Positions 63,936 through 64,000 of a DNA stretch of 64,000 bases are shown one piece after another; position 1 is the stretch's first letter, and every line of letters starts with the position of its first letter. The notes below the pieces were generated by a model, which made no database searches, was not told where the DNA came from, and saw only the letters and a list, made by a program, of their open reading frames with translations. The DNA is from Aquibacillus saliphilus (lineage in GTDB: Bacteria > Bacillota > Bacilli > Bacillales > Amphibacillaceae): positions 186,001 through 250,000 of the forward strand of contig NZ_JAIZAP010000002.1 in the NCBI RefSeq assembly GCF_020404745.1. The letters are read 5' to 3'. The translations under genes were made by a program, and so were the position numbers.

Positions 63936-64000
63936 ATGAAAGGTTATCTAGACAGAATTGAAGACGACAAATTTGCAGTCATATTAGTCGAGCAAATCAA
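63936..64000 (+). CDS. DUF3006 protein (truncated by window end)
   Basis: The first 21 codons (MKGYLDRIEDDKFAVILVEQ) match DUF3006, small beta-rich proteins commonly encoded right after ComEC-like metallo-hydrolase genes in Bacilli. RBS AGGAGG lies within the preceding gene, and start and stop are 4 nt apart. The rest lies beyond the window. Confidence 0.85.
   Translation, partial: MKGYLDRIEDDKFAVILVEQI

Overview
The window is low-GC, genes start with ATG, GTG or TTG after strong AGGAGG-type ribosome binding sites, and several families are typical of Bacillaceae. These are a bacillithiol-type fosfomycin thiol transferase (FosB), an SppA-SppI pair, LytST, MapA, SelO, DUF2975 and DUF4083 proteins, and a relic of the sporulation checkpoint gene sda. 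The best guess is a chromosomal segment of a spore-forming, possibly salt-tolerant Bacillaceae (Oceanobacillus, Virgibacillus or Gracilibacillus-like). The genus is an inference from overall flavour. No rRNA, tRNA or CRISPR array was seen.

Layout. 0-5.3 kb: LytS-LytT two-component system (lytS is cut by the window edge) followed by a two-subunit sodium:solute symporter operon, with a direct-repeat operator, a promoter and a cre box between them. 5.4-15 kb: a ferritin-like protein, NmrA oxidoreductase with a broken MarR gene, methionine aminopeptidase, a BMP-lipoprotein/chemoreceptor pair, a fasciclin protein and a PadR-DUF1048 pair. 15-19 kb: a double-ferritin protein, a CHRD protein and a graveyard of broken genes. 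19.2-28.8 kb: the best candidate for an uncharacterised system, an apparent operon of ROK regulator, ReAV-type asparaginase, sugar ABC importer without ATPase, GHL6-type glycosidase-like protein, M17 aminopeptidase and CutC-family protein, headed by a promoter with a 12-bp exact inverted operator pair 104 bp apart. Genes and operator together suggest import and cytosolic dismantling of a glycosylated amino acid or glycopeptide; this is inference.

28.8-34 kb: ISLre2 (UPF0236) relics, an SDR/TetR divergent pair, and an IS605-type tnpB pseudogene with a likely omega-RNA end. 34-40 kb: ferritin-cupin fusion, sppA-sppI, old yellow enzyme, DUF1292, tag. 40-50 kb: small HTH/membrane modules, a MATE-like exporter, fosB, a CPBP protease, an SDR and a nonsense-mutated sda. 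50-55 kb: a block between two diverged copies of one repeat, holding a DUF2161 nuclease-like gene, redox enzymes, a DUF421 protein and a DnaB-helicase relic that hints at an old prophage. 55-64 kb: acetyltransferase, an ABC-F antibiotic resistance protein behind a leader peptide and attenuator, CMD protein, SelO, a XendoU-type endoribonuclease, and a ComEC/ComEA-like secreted lipoprotein followed by DUF3006 (cut by the window edge).

Across the window, many gene ends carry related imperfect palindromes with outer arms like GGTGTCAGG/CCTGACACC and inner arms like TGGACAAA/GTCCA. They probably act as bidirectional terminators and look like a dispersed repeat family.
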